DNA from: an uncultured Selenomonadales bacterium
GTDB lineage: Bacteria > Bacillota > Negativicutes > Selenomonadales > Selenomonadaceae
Reading direction: 5' to 3'
DNA length: 50,402 bases
Assembly: GCA_900321035.1 (NCBI GenBank)
Contig: ONUH01000015.1
Location: 1 to 50,402 of the forward strand
A program made the position numbers and the translations under genes. Shown piece by piece: positions 7,925-16,716 of this stretch (position 1 is its first letter; each line of letters opens with the position of its first letter). A model generated the notes under the pieces. The model searched no databases, was not told the origin of the DNA, and worked only from the letters and a program-made list of their open reading frames with translations.

Positions 7925-8420
7925 AGCGCCTGTATTGCTCGTAGGCGATTATGACGAGAGGTTTTTTCGTTGGCTCATACGATTATGACTGTTCACCATC
8001 GTGCAATCGATTTGACGGGGCTTCGCCCCTTCAAACTTCCCCACCAGCAGGGACTGCGTCCCCGCTGGACACCCCTGAAAGGCTCTGCGGAGCCGGTATT
8101 CCGCGGTGAAAGTTCATAACAGCTTAGCGGGCAGTTCATCCCGCGATTCAGCCTCTCGGCGGCTTAAAGTTCAGCCCATTTTACAGAGTTAAATGTTTGC
8201 GCCGCGAAGCCCACTCCCGCAAAAATGGGCTAAAGTCAAAGTTATTAAGAGCTTTCTCGCGGGATGATCAAATCCGAAAGTCATACTTTCCTTTGACCGC
8301 GGATTCTTGGCCCCGCAGGGCCTTTTCGGGGGATTCGCAAGGGGCTCTCCCCTTGTGTGGGGAGGTTCGTCACAGTCCACTGGACTGTGACGGGGGCAAA
8401 GCCCCGCCAAGTTTATTACA
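7925..8420. other. Gene-free 500-bp region with GC-rich repeat debris
   Basis: No convincing gene on either strand. It should contain the P1 promoter near 7883-7960; TATGAA and CATAAT are possible -10 boxes without a good -35. Several short inverted repeats occur (GGGGCTTCGCCCC near 8018; GGCCCCGCAGGGCC near 8311). The palindrome CACAGTCCA/CTGGACTGTGA at 8371-8390, followed by CGGGGGCAAAGCCCCG, matches the palindromic core of the repeat family at 470-489. Confidence 0.6.
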
Positions 8421-9536
8421 CTACCCCAGATTGTGCCGGAACAGCCATCCGGCCACCGGGAAGGCCACGGCGGCGACGGCCAGCATCGGCACGAAATTCC
8501 ACGCGATGGCGGAAAGGCCGACGCCTTCAAGATACACCCTCCACACCGAATCAAGGGCGAAGCGGAGCGGGTCGGCGTAGGTCAGGATCTGCAGGATCTC
8601 GGGCATGTTCGCCACCGGCGTCGCGATGCCGGAGAGCAGGATCATCGGCATCAGCAGCAGGAAACAGTAGACCATGACCTGCTGCATGGTGGACGAGATG
8701 GCGGAAATGGAAAGACCGATGCCCGTGCAGCTCAGCGTGAAGACGAAAATCACCGTCCAGAGCGTCAGCGGGTTGCCCGCCATCGGAACCTGGAACCAGA
8801 ACCTGCATATCAGGAGCACCAGCGTGGACTGGATCATGCCCATCAGCACTGGCACCGCCGCTTTGCCGATCAGGATAATCGACGGCGAAATGGGCGTCAC
8901 CAGGAGCTGGTCGAAGGTGCCCTGCTCCCGTTCCCGGGCCACGGAGAGGCCGCTCAGGATCAGCACCTGGTTGAAGGCCAGCATCGCGATCAGCGACGGC
9001 AGGAACGTCCAGCGGGTAATCAGGTTCGGGTTGTACCAGGAGATGGTTTCCAATGACACAGCCGTCGCCTTCGGATTGCGCTCCGCGTTGAACGCGGCGG
9101 CGATGCGCTCGACGTAGCTGCTGGCGGCGTTGGCGGTCATGGTATTCCGCCCGTCGGTGATGACCTGGATGGGCGAGGCTTCGCCCCGGTTCAGCTTGCT
9201 CTCGAAGTCCGACGGGATGGAGATGGCCAGCATGGCCTCGCCGCTGTCGATGGCGTCGGCGATCTCGTTGGAATTGGAGAGGGTCCGCACGCGCCGGAAG
9301 GCGGGGGAGCCGTCGATGTCCGTCTCGAAGTCCGCCGCCGCCGAGCTGTGGCTCATATCCAAGACGACGTAAGGCGCTAAATCCAGATCGTAGGTCGCCG
9401 TGTAGCCGAAGAGCATCGTCTGCATCAGTACCGGCACGATCAGGATGAACTTCGTGCGGGGATCGCTGAGAGTGGCTAAAAGCTCTTTCCGTATCATCCA
9501 GCGCACTTTTTCGATGTAACTTTTCCACGCGTCCAA
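8421..9536 (-). CDS. ABC-2 type permease (YbhR/YbhS-like), second subunit
   Basis: 371 residues: N-terminal membrane anchor (LIVPVLMQTMLFGYTATYD), a ~140-residue extracytoplasmic domain, then five hydrophobic segments including the ABC-2 signature REREQGTFDQLLVTPISP. Start is TTG at 9536, directly abutting the stop of the previous permease. Role: membrane subunit of the efflux pump encoded at 8421-13418, probably paired as a heterodimer with the 9537-10655 product. Substrates of related E. coli YbhGFSR include cationic drugs; the substrate here is unknown. Confidence 0.88.
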   Translation of the reverse strand: MDAWKSYIEKVRWMIRKELLATLSDPRTKFILIVPVLMQTMLFGYTATYDLDLAPYVVLDMSHSSAAADFETDIDGSPAFRRVRTLSNSNEIADAIDSGEAMLAISIPSDFESKLNRGEASPIQVITDGRNTMTANAASSYVERIAAAFNAERNPKATAVSLETISWYNPNLITRWTFLPSLIAMLAFNQVLILSGLSVAREREQGTFDQLLVTPISPSIILIGKAAVPVLMGMIQSTLVLLICRFWFQVPMAGNPLTLWTVIFVFTLSCTGIGLSISAISSTMQQVMVYCFLLLMPMILLSGIATPVANMPEILQILTYADPLRFALDSVWRVYLEGVGLSAIAWNFVPMLAVAAVAFPVAGWLFRHNLG

Positions 9537-10655
9537 TCATTCCACCTTCTTTCGCGTGGCGAGGAACGCCAGTCCCAGGAGCAGCACGGCGTAGCCGGCG
9601 AGAATCGCGCAGTTCTTCCCGAGCAGCGGCCAGTTGTTGCCCGCGAGGAACAGGGATTTCAAGAGCTCCAGATAATAGGTGGAGGGCAGTGCGTGCCCTA
9701 CCGCCGCCACCCACGCCGGGACGCTCCGCAGGTCGAACAGGAAGCCCGAGAGCATCATGGCGGGCAGCAGGCTCAGTACGAGGGAGACCTGGCTTGCCAG
9801 GAACTGGCTCTTCGTGGCGGCGGAGATCAGGAGTCCGATGCCGAGCGCCACGAACAGGTACAGCACCGAAGAGATCACCAGCATGATGAAGGAGCCGTGG
9901 AGCGGCACGCCGTAAAGGTATCGGGACGCCAGCAGGCAAAGGAAGAAGCCCAGCATCGCGATGCAGAAATAGGGAATCATCTTCGCCAGCAGCAGCTCTT
10001 CCTTCCGCACGGGCGTCACGAAGATGGACTCCAGCGTCCCGCGCTCCCATTCCCGCGCCATGACCAGCGAGGTCAGGAAGACGCCCACGATGGTCGTGAT
10101 CAGCATCATCAGGCCCGGCACGAAATACCATGTGCTGGAATGGGCGTCGTTGAACCACATGCGGTTTTCCACTGTCACCATGCCTTGCGGCGCATACCCG
10201 GCGACGCGGCTCGCGTTGAAGGCGGCGACGCCCGCTTCGACGTAGCCGTTGATGGAGGTGGCCGTGGTGGGGTCGGCGCCGTAGGCGATGAGCTGGAGCT
10301 TCGCTTCCCGCCGCCCTAACTTCGATGAGAAGTCCGCGGGGACCACGAGGATCGCGTTGACCTTCCTGTCGTCCATCAGCCGCACGGCTTCGGCCCGGGA
10401 GGTCACATACCGCGGTGAGAAATAGGCGGAGCCGGACAGGAAGCTGACCGCGTCCTGCGCCGTGGGCGAGGCGTCCTCCAGCACCACGGCGATCGGCGCG
10501 TTCTTCACGTCGAGGTTGATGCCGGAGCCGATGATGATGATCAGCAGGATCGGCAGCACCGTCCCGATCAGGAGGCTGCTGCTGTCCCGCCAGAGCTGCA
10601 CGAATTCCTTGCGGCAGAGCGCCACAAGGCGCCGGAAAAATCCGTTTCCTTCCAT
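9537..10655 (-). CDS. ABC-2 type permease (YbhR/YbhS-like), first subunit
   Basis: 372 residues with the same architecture as its neighbour: N-terminal segment with PILLIIIIGSGINLD, a periplasmic domain and a C-terminal membrane part with AREWERGTLESIFVTPVRKEE, the ABC-2 signature. ATG at 10655 overlaps the ATPase stop by one base (TGATG). Third gene of a tightly packed operon HlyD, double ATPase, permease, permease. Confidence 0.88.
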   Translation of the reverse strand: MEGNGFFRRLVALCRKEFVQLWRDSSSLLIGTVLPILLIIIIGSGINLDVKNAPIAVVLEDASPTAQDAVSFLSGSAYFSPRYVTSRAEAVRLMDDRKVNAILVVPADFSSKLGRREAKLQLIAYGADPTTATSINGYVEAGVAAFNASRVAGYAPQGMVTVENRMWFNDAHSSTWYFVPGLMMLITTIVGVFLTSLVMAREWERGTLESIFVTPVRKEELLLAKMIPYFCIAMLGFFLCLLASRYLYGVPLHGSFIMLVISSVLYLFVALGIGLLISAATKSQFLASQVSLVLSLLPAMMLSGFLFDLRSVPAWVAAVGHALPSTYYLELLKSLFLAGNNWPLLGKNCAILAGYAVLLLGLAFLATRKKVE

Positions 10656-12418
10656 CAGGCCGCGCCTCCTTTCCCTCGCGCCGTTTCCACGATGCGGATG
10701 AAGACCTCGTTCATGGTCGAGGATTCATCGCCGTACTGCGCCCGCAGGTCGGCGGGCGTACCGATGGCGAGGAGCTTGCCCTGGTCCTGGATCATGATGC
10801 GGTCGCAATACTCGGCTTCCTCCATGAAATGCGTCGTCACGATGATGGTGGTGCCTTTCACGGAGAGGTCCGTGATCTGCCGCCAGAAATCCCGCCGCGC
10901 CAGCGGGTCGATGCCGCTGGTGGGCTCGTCGAGGAACAGGATCTTCGGCTTGTGGAGCAGCGCCGCCGCCATCGAGAGCCGCTGCTTGTAGCCGCCGGGC
11001 AGGGACTCCGCCGGCGATTTGCGGTATTCTTCCAAATGGAATTCCTGCAGCGTCTCTTCCAGCCGCCGCGCGATATCTTTCCGGGAAAGGCCGTAAGCGC
11101 CGCCGAAAAAGGACAGGTTCTGCTCCACGGTCAGGTTCCCGTACAGGGAGAATTTCTGGGCCACATAGCCGATATTGGCCCGGGCCTCCGTGCGGGCGTC
11201 GCGAAGATTCACCCCGGCGACGCTGAGGTGGCCGCTGGTCAGCGGCAGGAGGCCGCAGAGCATCCGGAAGGTCGTGGTCTTGCCCGCGCCGTTCGGCCCC
11301 AACAGGCCGAAGACTTCCCCGCGCCGCACCTCGAAGGAGGTCTTGTCCACGGCGGTGAAGTCGCCGAACTTGCGCACCAGTTCCCTGACCTCGATGTCGA
11401 TATCGCTGCCGAGGGTGTAATTCCCGTGGATGTCGAGGGGCGCCAGGTCGAGGTCCTCCGCTTTGCCCTCGGCGTTCTTTTCCTCGTCTTCCCGCAGCAG
11501 GCACATGAAGCCGTCCTCCAGCTGTTCCTCGGAGGGCGCGAAGGGAAACGGCGCGAGGTCGCGGATCTTATCCTCCGTGACGTTCTCCCGCCGGATGAAA
11601 TGGACGCAGCCGCGGTCCGGCACCGCGTCCACGACGGCGTCCTTGTCGTCCAACAAGGCGCCCTGCAGGACGCGCATGGGCAGCCCTTCGGGGGGCGTCA
11701 TGCGATAGCAGCGGCCCCGGGCCAGCCCGCGCAGCTCCTCGGGGGAGCCGGTGGCCAAGATGCGGCCGTGGTTCATCACATAGACGCGGCGGCAAAGCTC
11801 CGCCTCGTCCATGTAAGCGGTGCTGACGAAGATCGAAAGCCGCTCCTCACGGGACAGCTTTTGCAGGATGTCCCAAAGCTCCCGGCGGGACAGCGGGTCG
11901 ACGCCAACCGTCGGCTCGTCCAGCAGCAGCAGGTCAGGGGAGCGCACGAGGGTGCAGGCCAGTCCCAGTTTCTGCTTCATGCCGCCGGAGAGTTTTCCCG
12001 CCAGCCGTTCCGTGAATTTCGTCAGCCCCGTCATTTCCAAAAGATGGGGAAAGCGGGTCTTGCGCGTCTCTTCCGGCACGCCGTGAAGATTCGCATAGAG
12101 CGTCATGTTCTCCGCGATGGTCAGGTCCTCATAGAGGCCGAATTTCTGCGGCATATAGCTGAGCCGGTTCTGGACCTCCTGCTCGTGGCCCTGTACCTCC
12201 ATGTCCAAGACGCGGAGCTCGCCGGAGGTGGGGGAGAGCAGGCCCGCGATCAGCCGCATCAGCGTCGTCTTTCCCGCGCCGTCCGGCCCGATGATGGCGG
12301 TCAGACAGCCCGTCTGCAGGGAAATGTCGATGCCGCTGAGCGCCGTGACGGGAGGCGCGCCCTTGGGCGCGAACTGTTTGACGAGGCCTTTCGCCTCGAC
12401 GATCGTTTCCTCTTTCAT
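10655..12418 (-). CDS. Fused double ABC ATPase (YbhF-like)
   Basis: 587 residues with two nucleotide-binding domains. The first (~5-235) has Walker A GPDGAGKTT, signature LSGGMKQKLGLA and LLLLDEPTVGVDP. The second (~330-560) has GPNGAGKTTT, LPGGYKQRLSMAAAL and ILFLDEPTSGIDP. An ~80-residue acidic linker joins them. In the first domain Asp replaces the usual Asn before GAGK. ATG at 12418 lies one base after the HlyD stop. It would power both permeases encoded downstream. The fused layout is that of YbhF/RbbA-type efflux ATPases. Located between precursor P1 and the NHLM transporters, but no sequence link to RiPP export is visible. Confidence 0.92.
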   Translation of the reverse strand: MKEETIVEAKGLVKQFAPKGAPPVTALSGIDISLQTGCLTAIIGPDGAGKTTLMRLIAGLLSPTSGELRVLDMEVQGHEQEVQNRLSYMPQKFGLYEDLTIAENMTLYANLHGVPEETRKTRFPHLLEMTGLTKFTERLAGKLSGGMKQKLGLACTLVRSPDLLLLDEPTVGVDPLSRRELWDILQKLSREERLSIFVSTAYMDEAELCRRVYVMNHGRILATGSPEELRGLARGRCYRMTPPEGLPMRVLQGALLDDKDAVVDAVPDRGCVHFIRRENVTEDKIRDLAPFPFAPSEEQLEDGFMCLLREDEEKNAEGKAEDLDLAPLDIHGNYTLGSDIDIEVRELVRKFGDFTAVDKTSFEVRRGEVFGLLGPNGAGKTTTFRMLCGLLPLTSGHLSVAGVNLRDARTEARANIGYVAQKFSLYGNLTVEQNLSFFGGAYGLSRKDIARRLEETLQEFHLEEYRKSPAESLPGGYKQRLSMAAALLHKPKILFLDEPTSGIDPLARRDFWRQITDLSVKGTTIIVTTHFMEEAEYCDRIMIQDQGKLLAIGTPADLRAQYGDESSTMNEVFIRIVETARGKGGAA

Positions 12419-12419
12419 G

Positions 12420-13418
12420 TCAGAGAGCCACGCGGACGGTGGCGGGCATGCCGAGGCGGAGGCGGTTGTCCGGGTCGCTGACGTACACGCGGATCTCATA
12501 GAGAAGCGAGGTGCGGAGCTCGTCGGTCTGCACCGTCTTCGGCGTGAATTCCGCCGTGCCGGAGATATAGCCTACCTGTCCCTCGATGGGGTCCTTCGGG
12601 AAGCTGTCGATGGTGACCGTGGCCTTCTGCCCCTCGTGGACCTTGCCGAGATCGGTCTCGCGGACATAGGCGCGCACCCATTTCTTGTCGTTCAGGGACA
12701 GCTTGAAGACGGCCATCTGCGGCGACGCCATGTCGCCGACCTCCAAGAGCCGGGAGCGGATCACGCCGTCCGAGGGGGCGATGAGCTCCGTTTCCTTCAA
12801 AAGGTATTCCTGCCGGGCCAGTTCCTGCCGCAGGGATTCCAGCTTCGCTTCCGCCTGGGCGATCTCCTCGACGCGGGGACCGGCCACCGCTTCCGCGTAT
12901 GCCTGTTCCGCGGCCGCTGTCTCTGCCGCCGCTGCCGCCGCCTGGGAAATCGCATTGTCCAGTTCCTGGACGCTGACGCCTTCCACCTCGTCATAAATCT
13001 GCTGACGGCGGACCATGACGCCTTCCGCGAATTCCGACTTGGCGCGGGCCGCGTTCAGGGCTTCCTCCGCCCGATGGATTTCCTCGGGGCGCGTGCCGTT
13101 GCGCAGCAGCTCCACGACGCTTTCCTGCGCCTGGATCTCGGCCCGGGTCTTCGCCATCGTCAGCCGGAGCTCCTTCGTCTCGAGGCGCGCCAGGACCTGC
13201 CCTTTCTTCACCGAATCCCCTTCCGCGACGAGGAGCTCGCCCAATCGGTCGCTGCCGCGGAACGCCAGCGAGACCTCGCGGATATCCACGTTGCCCGACA
13301 GCTTCAGTTCACGCGCCGACTGCTCCTTCTCGCGCTGCTCGTGCTGATAGTAGAACCATCCGCCCACGAGCACGATCAGGACGGCCACCGCGATCATCAT
13401 TTTCCGGTTGTTTCCCAT
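12420..13418 (-). CDS. HlyD-family membrane fusion protein (YbhG-like)
   Basis: 332 residues: MGNNRKMMIAVAVLIVLVGGW membrane anchor, a first lipoyl half (LSGNVDIREVSLAF, LLVAEGDSVKKGQVLARLE), an Ala/Glu-rich coiled coil (~75-200), second lipoyl half (LIAPSDGVI) and a beta-barrel domain (KVHEGQKATVTIDSFP). ATG at 13418 with AAAAGGAG upstream is preferred over the in-frame start at 13493. First gene of the efflux operon; it would bridge inner-membrane permeases to an outer-membrane channel, consistent with a diderm host. No TolC-like gene is in the window. Confidence 0.9.
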   Translation of the reverse strand: MGNNRKMMIAVAVLIVLVGGWFYYQHEQREKEQSARELKLSGNVDIREVSLAFRGSDRLGELLVAEGDSVKKGQVLARLETKELRLTMAKTRAEIQAQESVVELLRNGTRPEEIHRAEEALNAARAKSEFAEGVMVRRQQIYDEVEGVSVQELDNAISQAAAAAAETAAAEQAYAEAVAGPRVEEIAQAEAKLESLRQELARQEYLLKETELIAPSDGVIRSRLLEVGDMASPQMAVFKLSLNDKKWVRAYVRETDLGKVHEGQKATVTIDSFPKDPIEGQVGYISGTAEFTPKTVQTDELRTSLLYEIRVYVSDPDNRLRLGMPATVRVAL

Positions 13419-13559
13419 GCTGAAAACTCCTTTTCTGGTTATTGTTATGGAGCATGCCGTGTTGCAAATCATGCTGAAAAAGCGAAAGAACATCGCTTTA
13501 TTCCATCATACTATAATACAATTCAGCTTTCAAATAATTGACGCTCCCCGCAGGGATTT

Positions 13560-16439
13560 CTATGCGATCTGTCTCGCCGCCAGCTCCGCAAACAGGCCTT
13601 TTTTCTCCATCAGCTCGCTGTAGGTGCCGTCCTCGACGATCTCGCCGCGGTCCATGACGAGGATGCGGTCGGCGTGCTCGATGGTGGAGAGGCGGTGGGC
13701 GACCACGATCCGCGTCGAGCGCATGGCGTCCAGCGTCTTCGAGACGATGGCCTGGGTCTCGTTGTCGAGGGAGCTGGTGGCCTCGTCGAACACGATGATG
13801 CGCGGATGATGGACGAGGGAGCGGGCGATCAGCAGCCGCTGCCGCTGTCCGCCGGAGAAGGTGGTGCCGCCCTCGTTGACGATGGTGTGCATGCCCATGG
13901 GCAGGTCCTTGATGTCGGCCTCGAGGCCCACGAGCCGCGCGACTTCCCATGCGTCGTCCATGGTCAGCGGCAGGGAGCCGACGATGTTCGAGAAGATGCT
14001 GCCTTCCATCAGCTGCCCGTGCTGCATGACGACGCCGATCTGGCGGCGCACCGACGAGACGTCCAGTTCGGAGATGTCCATGCCGTCGTAAAGCACCGCG
14101 CCGCTCTCCGGCTTCTCGAGGCCGAGCAGCACGCGAAGCAGCGTGGATTTGCCGCTGCCGGAGCTGCCGACGATGGCGACGAAGGCGCCGGGGCGGATGG
14201 AAAGGTTGATGTCTTTTAAGACCAAAGGCGCGTCGGGCTTGTAACGGAACCGGATCTCCGCCGCGTCGATCTCGCCGGTCAGTTCGCCCGCCGGCAGCTT
14301 GCTCTCGGAGACCTCGCTCTTTTCCTCCAGGATCGGCAGGATACGCTCCAGCGCCGGCATGACCCCCCAAATGCTCACGATGCCGCTGCGGAGGCCGGAA
14401 AGGGCGCTGCCGAAGCTGCCCATGGCGGAGTTGAAGCTCAGGAACTGCGCGGTAGTCATGAAAGCAATGCCGGAGGTCTGGGAATCGTCCATCAGCGACA
14501 TCGCATAATAGAAGATGCAGAAATTCAGCACGATGGGCTGGGCCGACATGATGAGGCCGATCCAGGTGTCCTGCCAGCGGGATTTGCGGTTCCATTTCCA
14601 TTCGTCGCCGAAGCGCTGGGTCCAGAGGTAGAAGGCGCGTTCCTCGGCGGCCCGCAGCCGGAATTTGTTCAGACCGGCTAAGAGCTGGAGGAGCTGGCCC
14701 GAAACACGGCCCGAGGCGTCGGCCTTTTCCCGCTGGAAACCGACCTTGCGCCAGGAGAAGATCATCGAGAGCACGAAAAAGACAGCCCAGATGAAGACCG
14801 AGAGGATTGCCATCTTCGGGCTGTAATAGAACATGACGAGCAGGTTCCAGAAGCAGAAGATGCCGTTGAAGATGCCGTTGGCGACGGTGGAGGAAAGCTG
14901 GTGGGACAGCAGGGCCACGCCCTGCATACGGAGCGACAGGTCGCCGATCTGATATTTGCGGAAGAACGCGGCGGGCAGCGACAGGAGCTTGATCCAAAGC
15001 GCGGATTCCGCCGTCACCCGCACATGATTCTTGAGACGCATCACGGTCAGGCTGCGCACGAGGGAAATCAGCGCGCCGGAAATCGAGGTCACGAACATGA
15101 CCTGCACGACGAGCAGAAGCGCCTGCTTGTCATAGGTCGGAATGATGTCGCTGAAGATGGTCTGGGTGACCAGCGGCGTGACGACGGGAATCAGTCCCGC
15201 GATGAAGCAGCAGAACAAGAGCAGCCAATAGTCGCGCTCCCAGCAGAGCCGCGTCGTCCATCGGAACCACTTCCACAGGCTGTCCACGTCCTCCGGCATG
15301 GCCTGCGTGAAGCAGAAGCCCCGGGAATCGAAGGAATCGGCTTCCTTTTCGTCGATGGCGATCCGGGTCCCGGTTTCGTGGTCGATGCGCTCGTAGCGGT
15401 CGGGCGCCGCGGGCAAAGCGGCGTAAGGTTTGCCGTCTCTGGTAACCAGGATCGGGCCGATGTCCTGCCTGTACCAGTCGGGGACGAGCTCGATCTCCCG
15501 GGCGTGGAGTTCTCGGCTGCCGATCGTCCGCAGGATTTCCCGCGTATCGGTCAGGTGCGCGGCCTCTTCGGGCAGACGGAAGCGGCTGCGGGGAATGCCG
15601 AAATACTCGCCGATCTCCCGCAGGGCGTGAATCGCCGACGGCTGGTTCTTGTCCTCGGCGCGGCTGACGAAGGGCAGATTGGGAATCAGGTTCCGCAGGA
15701 GCTCGCTGTAGGAATTGGCGACCAGGAGTTCCTTGGTTCGGGCAAATTCCGAAAGGTTCTCCTCGGCGCGGGTCTCCTCGGCGCGGAAGAATTCGAGATA
15801 GGCGCTGCAGAAGCGCTTGATTTCCGCGGCGAGCGCTAGCGGGAAAATATTCACTCCGAATTGTTCGATGACGGCTTCCGTGGAGAGCGAAGCGATCTCC
15901 GCCTCTGTTTCGAGAGCGACGGTTTCCGTGGCGGGAAGCAGCAGGATGTTGCTGTCGCCCAGGAACCGCACGGAGGCGTCTTGCTTCAACGCTTCTCTTG
16001 GGAGCTCCAGCCAGGCGAGAGGCCGTCCTTTCGGCGCGGCGATCCGCGTTCCGGCGGGCAGCGTCTCTTTTTCCCCCGGCAGGATTTCACGACAGACCCG
16101 GGGCAGCAGGTGACGATCGGGGCGGTGGAAAAACGACGTCAGCGCGTCTTCGAGGGCGTCGACCCGCAGGGCGCGTTCCGACGTCCGAAAGTCCTCCAGC
16201 GGTATCGAGCGCAGCGTCGTTTCCTCGAGGGCGATGGCGACGAGGCAAAGCTCCGGCGCGTTGATGTGCGCCGGAATCCCATACAGGAAGTCCCCCGTTT
16301 CCTCCTCCCAGAGGAAAACGCGGCGGACAGACTTGTAGACGACGTAAAGCTCAACCTTGCCGGAAACGATTTCCAGCACGCTGCGCCCGCCGTCGTTCAG
16401 TTCGATCCATTCGCCGATTTTCGCGTTCGTCGTCGTCAT
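13560..16439 (-). CDS. NHLM-type bacteriocin ABC transporter, permease/ATP-binding (second ABC protein)
   Basis: 959 residues. Residues 1-~380 are a large N-terminal region without a C39 motif, beginning with a cyclic-nucleotide/cupin-like fold (SVLEIVSGKVELYVV). A six-helix export domain follows (~390-690), then an ATPase with Walker A GSSGSGKST, signature FSGGQRQRLLIARSL and IIVFDEATSSLD. This is the layout of the second ABC protein of NHLM (nitrile-hydratase-leader microcin) export systems, which normally stands next to the C39-containing one. Here 3.9 kb of restriction and Fic genes lie between them. ATG at 16439 follows AAGAAGG. Its start is divergent from the small gene at 16506. Confidence 0.9.
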   Translation of the reverse strand: MTTTNAKIGEWIELNDGGRSVLEIVSGKVELYVVYKSVRRVFLWEEETGDFLYGIPAHINAPELCLVAIALEETTLRSIPLEDFRTSERALRVDALEDALTSFFHRPDRHLLPRVCREILPGEKETLPAGTRIAAPKGRPLAWLELPREALKQDASVRFLGDSNILLLPATETVALETEAEIASLSTEAVIEQFGVNIFPLALAAEIKRFCSAYLEFFRAEETRAEENLSEFARTKELLVANSYSELLRNLIPNLPFVSRAEDKNQPSAIHALREIGEYFGIPRSRFRLPEEAAHLTDTREILRTIGSRELHAREIELVPDWYRQDIGPILVTRDGKPYAALPAAPDRYERIDHETGTRIAIDEKEADSFDSRGFCFTQAMPEDVDSLWKWFRWTTRLCWERDYWLLLFCCFIAGLIPVVTPLVTQTIFSDIIPTYDKQALLLVVQVMFVTSISGALISLVRSLTVMRLKNHVRVTAESALWIKLLSLPAAFFRKYQIGDLSLRMQGVALLSHQLSSTVANGIFNGIFCFWNLLVMFYYSPKMAILSVFIWAVFFVLSMIFSWRKVGFQREKADASGRVSGQLLQLLAGLNKFRLRAAEERAFYLWTQRFGDEWKWNRKSRWQDTWIGLIMSAQPIVLNFCIFYYAMSLMDDSQTSGIAFMTTAQFLSFNSAMGSFGSALSGLRSGIVSIWGVMPALERILPILEEKSEVSESKLPAGELTGEIDAAEIRFRYKPDAPLVLKDINLSIRPGAFVAIVGSSGSGKSTLLRVLLGLEKPESGAVLYDGMDISELDVSSVRRQIGVVMQHGQLMEGSIFSNIVGSLPLTMDDAWEVARLVGLEADIKDLPMGMHTIVNEGGTTFSGGQRQRLLIARSLVHHPRIIVFDEATSSLDNETQAIVSKTLDAMRSTRIVVAHRLSTIEHADRILVMDRGEIVEDGTYSELMEKKGLFAELAARQIA

Positions 16440-16455
16440 AGTGAAACCTTCTTGT

Positions 16456-16484
16456 TTGACAAAAATGTGTATATGATATATGTT
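16456..16484 (+). promoter_or_regulatory. Sigma70-type promoter for the small gene at 16506
   Basis: TTGACA at 16456-16461, 17-base spacer, TATGTT at 16479-16484 (TATATG two bases earlier is an alternative). The region is shared with the divergent NHLM ABC gene. Confidence 0.55.
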
Positions 16485-16505
16485 TCAGAAAAAGGAGAGA
16501 GAAAT

Positions 16506-16676
16506 ATGTCCGAGGAAATCAGAAAAGAAACTGCTCCGTGTCATACGGATTCGGGCCGCATCCATTGGAAAGAATATGAAACCTTAGACGCGGACGTCCG
16601 CGACGGATTGCCGCCGGAGGAATATGTCAGGAGTATGCGAGAGGAGAAAAGTGAAGACTGGAGGGTGGAGCGTTGA
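16506..16676 (+). CDS. Small acidic protein of unknown function (56 aa)
   Basis: ATG at 16506 has a strong AAAGGAGAGAG site, an upstream TTGACA promoter and a terminator overlapping its last codons, so this is a complete transcription unit although short. The product begins MSEEIRKETAPCHTDSG, holds a single Cys, is rich in Glu, Asp and Arg, and has no signal or membrane segment. I do not recognise the family. It is divergent from the NHLM ABC gene and could be a regulator, immunity factor or chaperone of that system, but there is no direct evidence. Confidence 0.65.
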   Translation: MSEEIRKETAPCHTDSGRIHWKEYETLDADVRDGLPPEEYVRSMREEKSEDWRVER

Positions 16677-16692
16677 CGCGCCACCCTTTTTT
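16663..16692 (+). terminator. Terminator of the small gene
   Basis: GGGTGG and CCACCC pair around a 12-base loop, followed by T6GTTTTG. The left arm lies within the last codons of the gene. Confidence 0.8.
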
Positions 16693-16716
16693 GTTTTGTA
16701 TAATCGAAAATGAAAG

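Noticed and set aside
8421..13418. Efflux operon as the dedicated exporter of precursor P1
   Set aside because: It has no peptidase domain and is of YbhGFSR type; a complete NHLM exporter with C39 domain is present elsewhere in the window.
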